A DNA stretch of 64,000 bases from Tenacibaculum aiptasiae (GCF_008806755.1 NZ_WAAU01000028.1:124790-188789), one strand, 5' to 3'; shown: positions 25,302-34,179, counted from the stretch's first letter. The notes: a model not told the origin generated them from the sequence alone. A program made the numbers and translations.

Positions 25302-26963
25302 TTAGTTTACAATAACTCCTTTTACAAGTGTTATTTGTTTGTTGCATTTCTTTTTCCAAGCATCATTACTGCTTATTATAATTAATCCCCAAGGTTTTGA
25401 TTCGTCTGTGATGTAATCAATTATTTTTTGAGTTTCCTCTTTTTCTAATTGATCAAGAGGGTCTTCTAGTATTAGCAGTTTTGGTTTACTTATTATAGCT
25501 CTTGCTAAAATTAATTTTTTAGCTACTGTGTAACCAATTAACTTACCTTCTGGTTGAATAAAAGTGTCTAAGCCGTTAGGTTGATGTTTTAGAAAATAAG
25601 ACAAGCCAATGGCATCAAATAATTCATAAATTTCTTCATCGGTAATTTTTTCATCACCAAAAGTTATGTTTTCACGAATAGTACCTTCAAATGGAGTTTC
25701 TTCTGAAAGTGATAACCCTAAATTTGATCTATAACTATTTAATAAAAGGCTTTTTATCGATAAATTATTGATAAAGATATTTCCAGAAGTTGGTTCAATA
25801 ACTCCAGCGATCATTTGCAATAAGCTAGATTTACCTGAGCTACTTTTTCCTTGAACTAAAACTCTATCTTTTGGATTAATTGTAAAAGAGATATCATTAA
25901 GTATAGGTGTTTCCTTTGCTGAAGTTACATAGCTTGCATTTTGAATCTCTATTTTAAATTCGTCAAAATTCTCAACATTTGTTCCTTTTTGAGATTCAAT
26001 AGGTTTATCTACTACTTGACCTAGTTTTTCAATTGAAGTTAATACATCGTAAAAAGATTCAAGTCCAACAATAAGTTTTTCAACAGAGTTAATAACCAAT
26101 AAAATGATGATTTCTGCTGCAACGAATTGACCAATATTCATTTGCTGGTTCAATACAAGAAATCCACCAATTAATAATAGTCCAGCAGTTACTATGACTT
26201 TAAAGCTAATCATTTGAATATACTGAGTAACTAATACTCTAAAGTGGCTTTCTCTTGACTGTAAGTATTCACTTACTAGATCATCACTTTTTTGAAGCGC
26301 TAAAGTTGTTTTACCTGATAACTTAAAGCTAATAATAGTACGAGCAATTTCTTGTAGCCAGTGTGCTACTTTATATTTGTTTTTAGATTCTTTTAAACTA
26401 GTTTCTAACCCTTTTTCTGCAGTGAATTTAAATACTACATAAATTAATAGCAGTAAAAGAATTCCAAATACAATAAAAAATGGATGATAAAATGAAAGTA
26501 ATATTAAGGCAAAAATAATTTGTAAAAATGCCGAAGGTACATCAATAAGAACTTTTGAAAGTCCTTTTTGAATAGTTAGGGTATCAAAAAATCTATTAGC
26601 CAATTCAGGAGGGTAATAGTTTTCTAATTCTTTCATTTTTATTTTAGGAAATCGATAACTTAACTCAATAGAAGCTCTGGTAAATATTCGTTGTTGAATA
26701 GTTTCTATGATTCTAATTTGCATCAATTTTAAAACTCCACTAAAACCTACACCACAGGTAACTAATATTACCAAAACAATCCAAGAAGCTGATACTTGAG
26801 CAGCTTGAAGTAAATTAATAATAGCTTGTATTCCTAAAGGAAGAGATAGGGCAACAATTCCTTCAAATATGGCGTAGTATCCAATTTGGAATGTATCTTT
26901 TTTTTCAAGGTTTAATAAGCCAACAAAACGTTTCCAAGGGGTTAATGTTTTATTATCGTTCAT
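25302..26963 (-). CDS. Fused ABC exporter protein with a degenerate ATPase domain
   Basis: A 553-residue protein with an N-terminal membrane domain (about residues 25-310) of about six helices and a C-terminal nucleotide-binding domain (about 330-553). Walker A is intact (GKSSSGKSSLL, about residue 372). Other motifs are altered: the Q-loop position is Ser (GLSLSEETPFEGTIRENI), the LSGGQ signature reads IGYTV (before AKKLILARAI), Walker B reads LLILEDP with Glu and Asp exchanged, the D-loop is DQLE, and the switch His is replaced (IIISSND). The fold is clearly an exporter of the HlyB/LapB type, but ATP hydrolysis is doubtful. The ATG at 26963 is preferred to a TTG two codons upstream; it overlaps the TetR gene by 11 bp. 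Confidence 0.85.
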   Translation of the reverse strand: MNDNKTLTPWKRFVGLLNLEKKDTFQIGYYAIFEGIVALSLPLGIQAIINLLQAAQVSASWIVLVILVTCGVGFSGVLKLMQIRIIETIQQRIFTRASIELSYRFPKIKMKELENYYPPELANRFFDTLTIQKGLSKVLIDVPSAFLQIIFALILLSFYHPFFIVFGILLLLLIYVVFKFTAEKGLETSLKESKNKYKVAHWLQEIARTIISFKLSGKTTLALQKSDDLVSEYLQSRESHFRVLVTQYIQMISFKVIVTAGLLLIGGFLVLNQQMNIGQFVAAEIIILLVINSVEKLIVGLESFYDVLTSIEKLGQVVDKPIESQKGTNVENFDEFKIEIQNASYVTSAKETPILNDISFTINPKDRVLVQGKSSSGKSSLLQMIAGVIEPTSGNIFINNLSIKSLLLNSYRSNLGLSLSEETPFEGTIRENITFGDEKITDEEIYELFDAIGLSYFLKHQPNGLDTFIQPEGKLIGYTVAKKLILARAIISKPKLLILEDPLDQLEKEETQKIIDYITDESKPWGLIIISSNDAWKKKCNKQITLVKGVIVN

Positions 26964-27633
26964 TAGCAAGAGTGTTAAGAGTTAAGTCAATAAAAAATGA
27001 TGTTGGTGTTATTTGATCATCGCAATTCGTTAATGTTTTAAAATGTTGTCTAATGAATTGTTGATGTAAAGCTCCTTCAATAATAGTACTAGCTAATGTT
27101 AAAGGGTGTTTGTATGAAGGTGTATATTGGCTAATAATGCTTGCTAACCGTCTAACCACTTCTTTGTATAATCTAAAAAAGCCTTCTTTGTTTTCTGAAT
27201 CTACTTTTTTTGTAGAATAAGATTTAGAATTTTCATCTATTACAATTCGGTTTAATAAAATCTCATTAATGTGAGAGAAATTACTATCCTGTTTAGTAGT
27301 TTTAGTAACTACTTCAATGGCTTTACTTAGCTTATCTTTTGAATCTTGAATACTATAAGTTTCAATAACTAATTGATATTGTATCCATCCCCAATACCAG
27401 GAAGTTAGATAGATTAATAGCTTGTGCTTACTTTCAAAATATCTATAAATAGAACTTTCGTTTGAACCTATTTTTTGACCTAGTTTTTTAAAGTTAAATT
27501 TTTCAAAACCAATTTCTTCAATAAGTACAATACTATGCTCAATAATTCTTTTTCCTAAATCGGATGTCTCAGGGTCTTTAATATATATTCCACAAGGAAT
27601 TTCAATTTTAAGATTTGAAAGTAGATTTTTCAT
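26953..27633 (-). CDS. TetR/AcrR-family transcriptional regulator
   Basis: A 226-residue regulator. The N-terminal TetR helix-turn-helix covers about residues 30-78 (EHSIVLIEEIGFEKFNFKKL, then IGSNESSIYRYFESKHKLLI). The remaining helical ligand domain lacks an obvious effector signature. It is the first gene of the ABC-HlyD-TolC unit and overlaps the ABC start by 11 bp. A 19 bp perfect palindrome overlaps its promoter, suggesting autoregulation of the whole unit. The final residues (LNTLANER) encode no further domain. Confidence 0.9.
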   Translation of the reverse strand: MKNLLSNLKIEIPCGIYIKDPETSDLGKRIIEHSIVLIEEIGFEKFNFKKLGQKIGSNESSIYRYFESKHKLLIYLTSWYWGWIQYQLVIETYSIQDSKDKLSKAIEVVTKTTKQDSNFSHINEILLNRIVIDENSKSYSTKKVDSENKEGFFRLYKEVVRRLASIISQYTPSYKHPLTLASTIIEGALHQQFIRQHFKTLTNCDDQITPTSFFIDLTLNTLANER

Positions 27634-27651
27634 AAATAATTATTATATCTG

Positions 27652-27659
27652 CAAATTTA
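27652..27659 (-). promoter_or_regulatory. -7 element TAAATTTG for the TetR-ABC unit
   Basis: The minus strand reads TAAATTTG, a full match to TAnnTTTG, 18 nt before the TetR ATG. It overlaps the palindrome by 3 bp, as expected if the repressor blocks polymerase. No TTG is seen upstream. Confidence 0.5.
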
Positions 27660-27675
27660 ATAGTATTACTATTAA
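27657..27675. promoter_or_regulatory. 19 bp perfect palindrome, candidate TetR operator
   Basis: TTAATAGTA, one central T, then TACTATTAA: a perfect inverted repeat with 9 bp arms, 23 bp upstream of the TetR start and overlapping its -7 element. Size and position match TetR-family operators. Confidence 0.6.
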
Positions 27676-27776
27676 CTTAGTGAGTTAAAATGTTAAATCT
27701 TTATTAATGCTAGGTTTTTTAAGGGTTACAAAAACTCACAAAACTTATTTTTTATAACAATTTACTACAGTGTTTT

Positions 27777-27815
27777 AAAAAGTTTTAGTCAAAAAATAGT
27801 TTAGCTAAAACTTTT
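27777..27815 (+). promoter_or_regulatory. Inverted repeat just before the peptide transporter start
   Basis: Perfect 11 bp arms AAAAGTTTTAG (27777-27787) and CTAAAACTTTT (27805-27815) around a 17 nt spacer, ending 6 bp before the ATG at 27822. In RNA it would form a hairpin next to the start codon; as DNA it could be an operator. No terminator-like T run follows in a useful place. Confidence 0.45.
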
Positions 27816-27821
27816 ATTTAT

Positions 27822-29369
27822 ATGAAAACTTATACGTCAACAACAGATGTTTTTGGTCACCCAAGAGGACTATTGTATTTATTTTTTGCAGAATTATGGG
27901 AGCGTTTTTCCTTTTATGGTATGAGAGCCTTGTTGGTGCTTTACATGACAAAACATTTACTTTTTTCAGATGAAATGTCTTTCGGGATTTATGCAGCTTA
28001 TATGTCTTTAGTGTATGTAACTCCAATGATTGGAGGTGTACTTGCTGATAAAATTTTAGGCTTTAGAAAGGCTATTATATTAGGAGGTGTTTTAATGGCT
28101 TTAGGTCACTTTTTTTTAACTTTTGAACATCCAGTGTTTTTCTATAGTTCATTATCACTAATAATAGTAGGAAATGGTTTTTTTAAACCGAATATATCTT
28201 CTTTTGTAGGAAAGTTATATAAGAAAGAAGATACCAGACGAGATGCAGGGTTTACAATATTTTATATGGGGGTTAATATAGGAGGAGCAGTAGCTCCATT
28301 ATTATGTGCATGGTTAGCAGAATCATATGGCTGGCATTATGGATTTGTTTTAGCTGGTATAGGGATGTTAATAGGTTTGTTCGTTTTTAACAATGGGCTT
28401 AAAAGAGAAGTTTTTGAAGATCACGGTTTAATTCCTAACGAAACATTGTATAATAGAAAAAGTTTAGGGATAAAGTCAGGAAATTTAGTAACAATTGGAG
28501 CTTTTTTGTCAGTACCTATTTTTGCATTAATTGTACGTTTTCATCAATTTGAGCATTATTTGGTTTGGGTAGTTTCGCTTTTTTTAATTGTTTACTTAAG
28601 CTATATTCTAAAACAGGTTACTTTGTCAGAACGTAAACAGTTATTAGTGGCAGTATATTTTACAGTTTTGTATACATTATTTTCGGCCATTTTTGAACAA
28701 GCAGGGAGTTCGTTGACATTATTTGCTGATAGAAATGTTAATTTAGTTTTAATGAATGCAGCTCAAACGAACAGTATAAATTCAGGTTTTATAATACTGT
28801 TGGCAATACCATTTTCAATGCTTTGGATCTTTTTAAACAAGATAAAAAGAAACCCTAACTCAGTAGTTAAATTTGGTTTAGGATTGTTCTTTTTAGGTTT
28901 AGGATTTGTTGTATTTGGTTTATCGGCTCAACAGGTAGATGAGTTTGCTAAAACGCCAATGTTTTATTTGGTGTTAGGAACTTTTGTATATACAGTAGGG
29001 GAGTTGTTTTTGTCACCAATAGGTTTGTCGAAAATGACAGAATTATCACCGTTAAAATATGTAGCTTTCATAATGGGAGTTTGGTTCTCTGCTAATTTTT
29101 ACGGACATTTTTTTGCTGGAAAAATAGCTAAACTAACAGCTGTTTCTAATGGCGAATTAGGAGTGTTTTCAAAAGGCGTCTTTGGAAAAGTTACAGAGTT
29201 TGTAACTGGTTTGTCGAGTGAGGTTATAATGCAAAAAACAGAAGTATTTAAACAGTTGTATACTTATGTGTCAGTGTATGCAAATTTTGGAATTATAGCT
29301 TCGTTAATAGGGGTATTAGTAATAATCTTTTCTTTGCCTATAAAACGAATGATGAAAGGTGTTCATTAA
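27822..29369 (+). CDS. Proton-dependent oligopeptide transporter (POT/PTR2 family)
   Basis: A 515-residue inner-membrane peptide symporter with about 12-14 helices. The family signature ExxER is present in AELWERFSFYGMRALLVLYM near the N-terminus, and the second PTR2 block is GFTIFYMGVNIGGAVAPL. The helix near residues 230-300 includes FEQAGSSLTLFADRNV, common in flavobacterial di/tripeptide transporters. It imports di- and tripeptides with protons, useful for a protein-degrading marine lifestyle. It stands alone, ended by a strong hairpin; an inverted repeat precedes the ATG. Confidence 0.93.
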   Translation: MKTYTSTTDVFGHPRGLLYLFFAELWERFSFYGMRALLVLYMTKHLLFSDEMSFGIYAAYMSLVYVTPMIGGVLADKILGFRKAIILGGVLMALGHFFLTFEHPVFFYSSLSLIIVGNGFFKPNISSFVGKLYKKEDTRRDAGFTIFYMGVNIGGAVAPLLCAWLAESYGWHYGFVLAGIGMLIGLFVFNNGLKREVFEDHGLIPNETLYNRKSLGIKSGNLVTIGAFLSVPIFALIVRFHQFEHYLVWVVSLFLIVYLSYILKQVTLSERKQLLVAVYFTVLYTLFSAIFEQAGSSLTLFADRNVNLVLMNAAQTNSINSGFIILLAIPFSMLWIFLNKIKRNPNSVVKFGLGLFFLGLGFVVFGLSAQQVDEFAKTPMFYLVLGTFVYTVGELFLSPIGLSKMTELSPLKYVAFIMGVWFSANFYGHFFAGKIAKLTAVSNGELGVFSKGVFGKVTEFVTGLSSEVIMQKTEVFKQLYTYVSVYANFGIIASLIGVLVIIFSLPIKRMMKGVH

Positions 29370-29386
29370 ATTAAATATTAATCAAA

Positions 29387-29417
29387 AAAAAGCCTAAGAT
29401 TTGTTCTTAGGCTTTTA
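29387..29417 (+). terminator. Bidirectional terminator between peptide transporter and YceI-like gene
   Basis: Stem AAAAGCCTAAGA / TCTTAGGCTTTT (29388-29399, 29405-29416) with a 5 nt loop and A/T tracts on both sides, serving two converging genes. Confidence 0.9.
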
Positions 29418-29436
29418 TATATATGTGTAATAAGTT

Positions 29437-30066
29437 TTATTTAAAAGTAGAAGTGATGTTGATAGCAACTTCGTCCCAAGTTTTTGAAACACCATCTTCA
29501 CCTTTGTGTAAATCTTTACAAGCTTCGTTTAAAGAAGCTAATGCTTTTTCAGCTTTCCAATCGGTAATCTTCATTACTCCACTTAGACTAAAGTTTTTTC
29601 CATTAATAGAATACTTGAAAGGAAGCTTTTTGGTAACTCCATTCATAGTTAAATCAGAATATCCAATAGAATCGTTTTCTAGAACTAATTTTCCAGAAAG
29701 TAATTCAGTTTTGTCCATTACAGCAAAAAAGAATTTTTTGATTTTAAAATCTCTACTAGAATCTTTAGTGAAAATACTGCTAACAGGAATAGAGAATTCA
29801 GCATTGTTAATAGCTTCTTTTGCTGTGTTTCCTTCTCCGTTTGAAGTAATAGTTACTTTTTTAAACTGACCATTAACAGGGGTTTTACTAGTGGTTTTAT
29901 ATGCTGTCCAGTTGATAAGATTATCTGCATCTTGTAAAACAAAAGCAGCCTTTTTTTCTACTTTAACCTCTGGTTTAGCAGGAGCTTCTTTTTTTGCTTC
30001 CGATTTACACGATACTAAGCTACCTATAGTAGCACATATTAATAATGAAGAAATAATTTTTTTCAT
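29437..30066 (-). CDS. YceI-like lipoprotein
   Basis: A 209-residue predicted lipoprotein: signal peptide with lipobox SLVSC (Cys20), then a Lys/Glu/Ala/Pro-rich linker (SEAKKEAPAKPEVKVEKK). The mature part matches the YceI lipid-binding beta-barrel family: LINWTAYKTTSKTPVNGQFK, ISVP-like NAEFSIPVSSIFTKDSSRD, and the closing strands with LTMNGVTKKLPFKYSI. YceI proteins bind isoprenoid-type lipids in the envelope. It is the last gene of the rsfS-ftsH-cdsA run, 9 bp after the acyl-CoA-binding protein gene. Confidence 0.85.
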   Translation of the reverse strand: MKKIISSLLICATIGSLVSCKSEAKKEAPAKPEVKVEKKAAFVLQDADNLINWTAYKTTSKTPVNGQFKKVTITSNGEGNTAKEAINNAEFSIPVSSIFTKDSSRDFKIKKFFFAVMDKTELLSGKLVLENDSIGYSDLTMNGVTKKLPFKYSINGKNFSLSGVMKITDWKAEKALASLNEACKDLHKGEDGVSKTWDEVAINITSTFK

Positions 30067-30075
30067 AAGGATTGT

Positions 30076-30333
30076 TTATTTTATAATTGAGTTGACTAAG
30101 TTGATATATTCTCTTTTTGCATCATCTTCACTCATTCCTTTTAATTGCATCCAAGCATTAAACTTAAAAGCATTTCTCAAGTTATCATCGGTATTAAAAG
30201 AAAATTGGTCTCCTTTAACAGCTTGCTTATAATATGCATATAGTTTAAGCATTATATCAGGAGGGAGTTTTTCTTTAATCCGAGAAGCTTTTTCGTAAGC
30301 TTTATTAAACTCTATATCTAGATCGTTAATCAT
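30076..30333 (-). CDS. Acyl-CoA-binding protein
   Basis: An 85-residue four-helix ACBP. Family signatures are KLYAYYKQAVKGDQ and the C-terminal FNAWMQLKGMSEDDAKREYI, including the conserved Lys and Tyr residues that hold the CoA phosphate. It would buffer or carry acyl-CoA esters in the cytoplasm. It lies 21 bp after cdsA on the same strand, a reasonable place for a protein feeding phospholipid synthesis. ACBPs are common in eukaryotes but scattered in bacteria; in Flavobacteriia they are regularly found. Confidence 0.9.
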   Translation of the reverse strand: MINDLDIEFNKAYEKASRIKEKLPPDIMLKLYAYYKQAVKGDQFSFNTDDNLRNAFKFNAWMQLKGMSEDDAKREYINLVNSIIK

Positions 30334-30354
30334 GAAGAATGATAAGGTGTATAA

Positions 30355-31149
30355 TTACATTATATAATGTACATACAAATATACGAAGGGAGCAAGAAAA
30401 AACAAGCTATCTAGCCTATCTAATAGTCCACCATGTCCAGGCATAATTGTACCGCTGTCTTTTACTTTTGCTTGTCTTTTAAATTTCGATTCAACTAAAT
30501 CGCCCAAAGAACCTAAAATAGAAACTATAATCGCGATAACAATCCAGTTTATAGTTGAGAAAACATTGGAGAATTTTGCAATTAAAATACCAGCAAGAAT
30601 AGAAAAAGCTAAGCCTCCAATAAAACCTTCAATTGTTTTTTTAGGAGAAACAGATTCAAATAATTTATGTTTTCCAAAATTTTTACCAACTAAATAGGCA
30701 AAACTATCGTTAGTCCATATGATAATAATGATATAAATAATCATATTAGGAACATAGTTATCATCTATAAAAGGTAGTTTTATTAAAAAATAAAAAGGAA
30801 GTATTAGGTATATAATATGTAACCCTAACTTTTGAATAAAACTGCCGTATTTAATCGGTTTTGTGCTAATAAGTAAATAAAGTAATCCAGTTAGTCCAAC
30901 TAAAGAGATTGCAATTAATGGTTCTGTCAATGAAAAAGCTGGTTGTTTTATTGATAAGAGTACAATTGCAATTAAAAATACATAAGGGATAATGTTTTTA
31001 AGATTTATGATTTTAGAAAATTCATAAATACAAACGGTTGCAAAAATTGCAAGTAATCCTATATATGTTTCTGCTGAAAATAGAATAGCAGAAATAAAAA
31101 TTATAGCATAAACAAGTGCAGAAATACTTCTTGTTATAAGATTGGACAT
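30355..31149 (-). CDS. cdsA: Phosphatidate cytidylyltransferase (CDP-diglyceride synthase)
   Basis: A 264-residue inner-membrane enzyme forming CDP-diacylglycerol from phosphatidate and CTP, the branch point of phospholipid synthesis. It has about seven or eight helices and the C-terminal CdsA signature KRQAKVKDSGTIMPGHGG followed by LLDRLDS. The family segment ESVSPKKTIEGFIGG is present in the middle. It begins 9 bp after the LUD-domain gene in the rsfS-ftsH run, a neighbourhood typical of Flavobacteriia. Confidence 0.95.
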   Translation of the reverse strand: MSNLITRSISALVYAIIFISAILFSAETYIGLLAIFATVCIYEFSKIINLKNIIPYVFLIAIVLLSIKQPAFSLTEPLIAISLVGLTGLLYLLISTKPIKYGSFIQKLGLHIIYLILPFYFLIKLPFIDDNYVPNMIIYIIIIIWTNDSFAYLVGKNFGKHKLFESVSPKKTIEGFIGGLAFSILAGILIAKFSNVFSTINWIVIAIIVSILGSLGDLVESKFKRQAKVKDSGTIMPGHGGLLDRLDSLFFLAPFVYLYVHYIM

Positions 31150-31158
31150 ATTTATATC

Positions 31159-31749
31159 TTAAAGGTCTTCAAAGAGCAGCAAATATAAGTTTTTTGAGTT
31201 ACTATTTCCATAACTTAAAAAACTATCATCTTCAATATCTATTTTGTAATTTGTAGTTGAGCTAATGTTGGTAGGAATATTACCACTAAAATGAGTTTTA
31301 ATTCCAGTTAAGCCTTCTCCCATGTTTTTAACGAGTTGACTTGTAGTAGCATAAACAATAAAATGCTTAGAGTGAGATGATAATTTGTTGCTTCCTAGTT
31401 GGTTAGAGGAGAATAAGATGTCTCCTTTGTTGGCTATTAAATGTTCACAAGAAGTGAAGAAAGGAATAGATTCAGAAGAATGTTTTTGGATACTAACATC
31501 TACATTTTCAACAATTTTTAATAGGTCAAAATCGGTACAAGTAACTTTTTTCCAGTTGTTTTCTTGTAGAATATGCTTTAAATTATTGGTAACTTCTTTA
31601 ATAGATGTACAGTATAAAAATTTCCCTCCTTTATTGATAAAGTTGTGTACGAAAGAATCATCTAGAGAAAGATTGACCTCTTGTTCGTTAATCTTTTTTT
31701 CTCTAGATGATTCTGTATATGATTTAAATAATTTTTTAAAAAAACTCAT
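31159..31749 (-). CDS. LUD (LutC-like) domain protein
   Basis: A 196-residue protein with a LUD domain: GGKFLYCTSIKEVTNNL at the front, a core with TSCEHLIANKGDILFSSNQL, and FIVYATTSQLVKNMGEGL near the middle-end. The domain also occurs in LutC of lactate oxidation, but no LutA or LutB is nearby. The N-terminal 40 residues are charged and may be a coiled extension. It sits between ftsH and cdsA, 12 bp after ftsH, a conserved place in Flavobacteriia where its function is unassigned. Confidence 0.8.
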   Translation of the reverse strand: MSFFKKLFKSYTESSREKKINEQEVNLSLDDSFVHNFINKGGKFLYCTSIKEVTNNLKHILQENNWKKVTCTDFDLLKIVENVDVSIQKHSSESIPFFTSCEHLIANKGDILFSSNQLGSNKLSSHSKHFIVYATTSQLVKNMGEGLTGIKTHFSGNIPTNISSTTNYKIDIEDDSFLSYGNSNSKNLYLLLFEDL

Positions 31750-31761
31750 TAAATAATAAAA

Positions 31762-33696
31762 CTATTCTTCAGTTAATGTGTTTGTTTTCTCGTTATCTTC
31801 TTTTTTTTCAAATGGTCTTTCACCAAATACTTTTACTAAATCAGCTTTAAAGATAACTTCTTTTTCAAGTAATAATTCTGAAAGTAAAGTAAGTTTATCT
31901 TTATGTTCTTCTAAAATATCAATAGCTCTTTGATATTGTCCTTCAATTATTTTAGAAATTTCTTCATCAATTGTTTTAGCAGTATCGTCACTATATGGTT
32001 TTACAAAAGAATCGTTTCCTGATGAATCGTAATAAGTGATGTTTCCTACTTTTTCATTTAAACCATAAACGGTAACCATGGCACGAGCTTGTTTTGTAAC
32101 TTTTTCCAAGTCGCTTAAAGCTCCTGTAGATATTTTATCAAATATTAATTTTTCTGCGGCTCTACCTCCCATAGTAGCACACATTTCATCTAACATTTGT
32201 TCTGTTTGAACAATTTTTCTTTCTTCTGGTAAATACCAAGCAGCACCTAATGATTGTCCTCTAGGTACAATAGTTACTTTTACTAATGGAGCTGCGTGTT
32301 CAAGCATCCAGCTAACTGTAGCGTGACCAGCTTCATGATAAGCAATAACTTCTTTCTCTTTAGGAGTAATTACTTTGTTTTTCTTTTCTAAACCACCAAC
32401 AATTCTATCAACAGCATCTAAGAAATCTTGATGTTCAATAGCAGGTTTGTTGTTTCTAGCAGCAATTAAGGCAGCTTCGTTACATAAGTTTGCTATATCC
32501 GCACCAGAGAAACCTGGAGTTTGTTGTGCTAAGAATTCTAAATTAGCATTGTCAGCTAATCTTAATGGTTTAATATGTACTTCAAAAATCTCTCTTCGTT
32601 CGTGTAAATCTGGTAAATCTACGTATATCTGACGATCAAAACGACCAGCACGCATTAAGGCTTTATCTAACACATCTGCACGGTTAGTAGCTGCCAATAC
32701 AATAACATTTGTGTCAGTGCCAAAACCATCCATTTCAGTTAATAACTGGTTTAAAGTATTTTCACGCTCATCATTACCACCTGTCATACTGTTTTTACCT
32801 CTAGCTCTACCGATAGCATCAATCTCATCAATAAATATGATTGAAGGTGATTTTTGTTGTGCTTGTTTAAATAAATCTCTTACACGAGAAGCACCAACAC
32901 CAACAAACATTTCAACAAAATCAGAACCAGATAAAGAGAAGAAAGGAACTCCAGCTTCTCCAGCTACTGCTTTAGCTAATAATGTTTTTCCTGTACCAGG
33001 AGGGCCTACTAGTAAAGCTCCTTTAGGAATTTTACCTCCTAATTTTGTGTATTTTTCAGGAGTTTTTAAGAAGTCAACAATTTCTTGAACCTCTTCTTTA
33101 GCACCTTCTAAACCAGCAACATTTTTAAAAGTTGTTTTTACTTTTGTGTCTTGATCAAAAAGTTTTGCTTTAGATTTTCCAATATTGAAAATTTGACCAC
33201 CACCAGCGCCACCACCAGCTCCTCCAGACATTCTTCGCATAAAGAATAACCAGATAGCTATTAGTAGTATAAAAGGTAAAAAGCTGATAATAGTATCAAA
33301 CATACTTGTTCTTTCGATGTTAGCTTTATCGAAATCAAGATTGTTTTCTTTTTTAGCTTTGTCAATTTCGTTTTCAAAATTCTGTAAATCACCAAAGTTA
33401 TAACTATATAAAGGTGCTCCTTTTCTGTAAAAAGGAGAATCAGTTAATTTTTTGTGATCCTCTTTTTTCTCAGCTTCAGGCTTTAAGAATATTTGAGCTA
33501 CATTATTATTCTCAACAACAATCTTTTCAATATCGTTTGCCTTTAAGATTTTTGTGAACTCATTTTTAGAAATATTTCTAGAGCCTAAATCTCCAGAATT
33601 AAAATAGCTTATTCCTAAAAGAATAACTAAGATTGGTATGTACAGCCAAAACGAATTAAAAGTAAATTTTGGCGTATTTTTTTTCTTTTCACTCAT
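31762..33696 (-). CDS. ftsH: ATP-dependent zinc metalloprotease FtsH
   Basis: A 644-residue membrane-bound AAA protease that degrades misfolded membrane proteins and unstable regulators. Two membrane helices flank a periplasmic part: near residues 13-28 and near 140-157 (FLPFILLIAIWLFFM). The AAA module has Walker A GPPGTGKT (about 232), Walker B IIFIDEIDAIGRARG and the second region of homology ATNRADVLDKALMRAGRFD. The zinc site HEAGH is near 455. The C-terminus is charged and ends TNTLTEE. It starts 28 bp after rsfS and heads a conserved run towards cdsA. Confidence 0.97.
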   Translation of the reverse strand: MSEKKKNTPKFTFNSFWLYIPILVILLGISYFNSGDLGSRNISKNEFTKILKANDIEKIVVENNNVAQIFLKPEAEKKEDHKKLTDSPFYRKGAPLYSYNFGDLQNFENEIDKAKKENNLDFDKANIERTSMFDTIISFLPFILLIAIWLFFMRRMSGGAGGGAGGGQIFNIGKSKAKLFDQDTKVKTTFKNVAGLEGAKEEVQEIVDFLKTPEKYTKLGGKIPKGALLVGPPGTGKTLLAKAVAGEAGVPFFSLSGSDFVEMFVGVGASRVRDLFKQAQQKSPSIIFIDEIDAIGRARGKNSMTGGNDERENTLNQLLTEMDGFGTDTNVIVLAATNRADVLDKALMRAGRFDRQIYVDLPDLHERREIFEVHIKPLRLADNANLEFLAQQTPGFSGADIANLCNEAALIAARNNKPAIEHQDFLDAVDRIVGGLEKKNKVITPKEKEVIAYHEAGHATVSWMLEHAAPLVKVTIVPRGQSLGAAWYLPEERKIVQTEQMLDEMCATMGGRAAEKLIFDKISTGALSDLEKVTKQARAMVTVYGLNEKVGNITYYDSSGNDSFVKPYSDDTAKTIDEEISKIIEGQYQRAIDILEEHKDKLTLLSELLLEKEVIFKADLVKVFGERPFEKKEDNEKTNTLTEE

Positions 33697-33724
33697 AAAA
33701 TAAGGTGTCTAAATTTGTTAGCAA

Positions 33725-34093
33725 TTAAGCTGGGTTAATTTCAGTGATTTTTGCATCTCCCCAAAGACTTTCAATATCATAGTATTCACGTACTTGCTTT
33801 TGAAATATATGTACAACAACATTTACGTAATCCATAAGAACCCATTCAGCATTTCCTTGCCCTTCAACATGCCAAGGCTTATCTTTAAGTTCTTTACTTA
33901 CTAATTTTTGTATAGAGCCAGAAATGGCATTAATTTGTGTGTTAGAATTACCAGAACATACTATAAAATAATCGCAAACAGTATTCTCTATTTCTCTTAA
34001 ATCTAGTAGTTGGATGTCTTCTCCTTTTACCTCATCAATCCCCTTTATAATCACAGCTATTAAATCGTCCGCGCTTGCTTGTTCTTTTGTCAT
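33725..34093 (-). CDS. rsfS: Ribosomal silencing factor RsfS
   Basis: A 122-residue member of the RsfS/Iojap family, which binds L14 of the large subunit and blocks subunit joining when nutrients are scarce. Family features are DDLIAVIIKGIDEVKGEDIQ, YFIVCSGNSNTQINAISGSI and the C-terminal WVLMDYVNVVVHIFQKQVRE. The ATG start is used; a TTG one codon upstream is also open. A -7 element lies about 20 bp upstream. It begins the minus-strand run rsfS-ftsH-LUD-cdsA-acbP-yceI and is divergent from birA. Confidence 0.93.
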   Translation of the reverse strand: MTKEQASADDLIAVIIKGIDEVKGEDIQLLDLREIENTVCDYFIVCSGNSNTQINAISGSIQKLVSKELKDKPWHVEGQGNAEWVLMDYVNVVVHIFQKQVREYYDIESLWGDAKITEINPA

Positions 34094-34113
34094 CAAAAAA
34101 ATTTAAGTTTTAG

Positions 34114-34121
34114 CAAAGTTA
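34114..34121 (-). promoter_or_regulatory. -7 element TAACTTTG for the rsfS-ftsH run
   Basis: The minus strand reads TAACTTTG (TAnnTTTG), 20 nt before the rsfS ATG. No TTG was found at the right upstream distance, so this rests on the -7 element only. Confidence 0.45.
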
Positions 34122-34179
34122 TTATTTTTTTGCGAGTAATTTATGTAATATTGATACTTGTTTTACTTGCAAAACTTAT

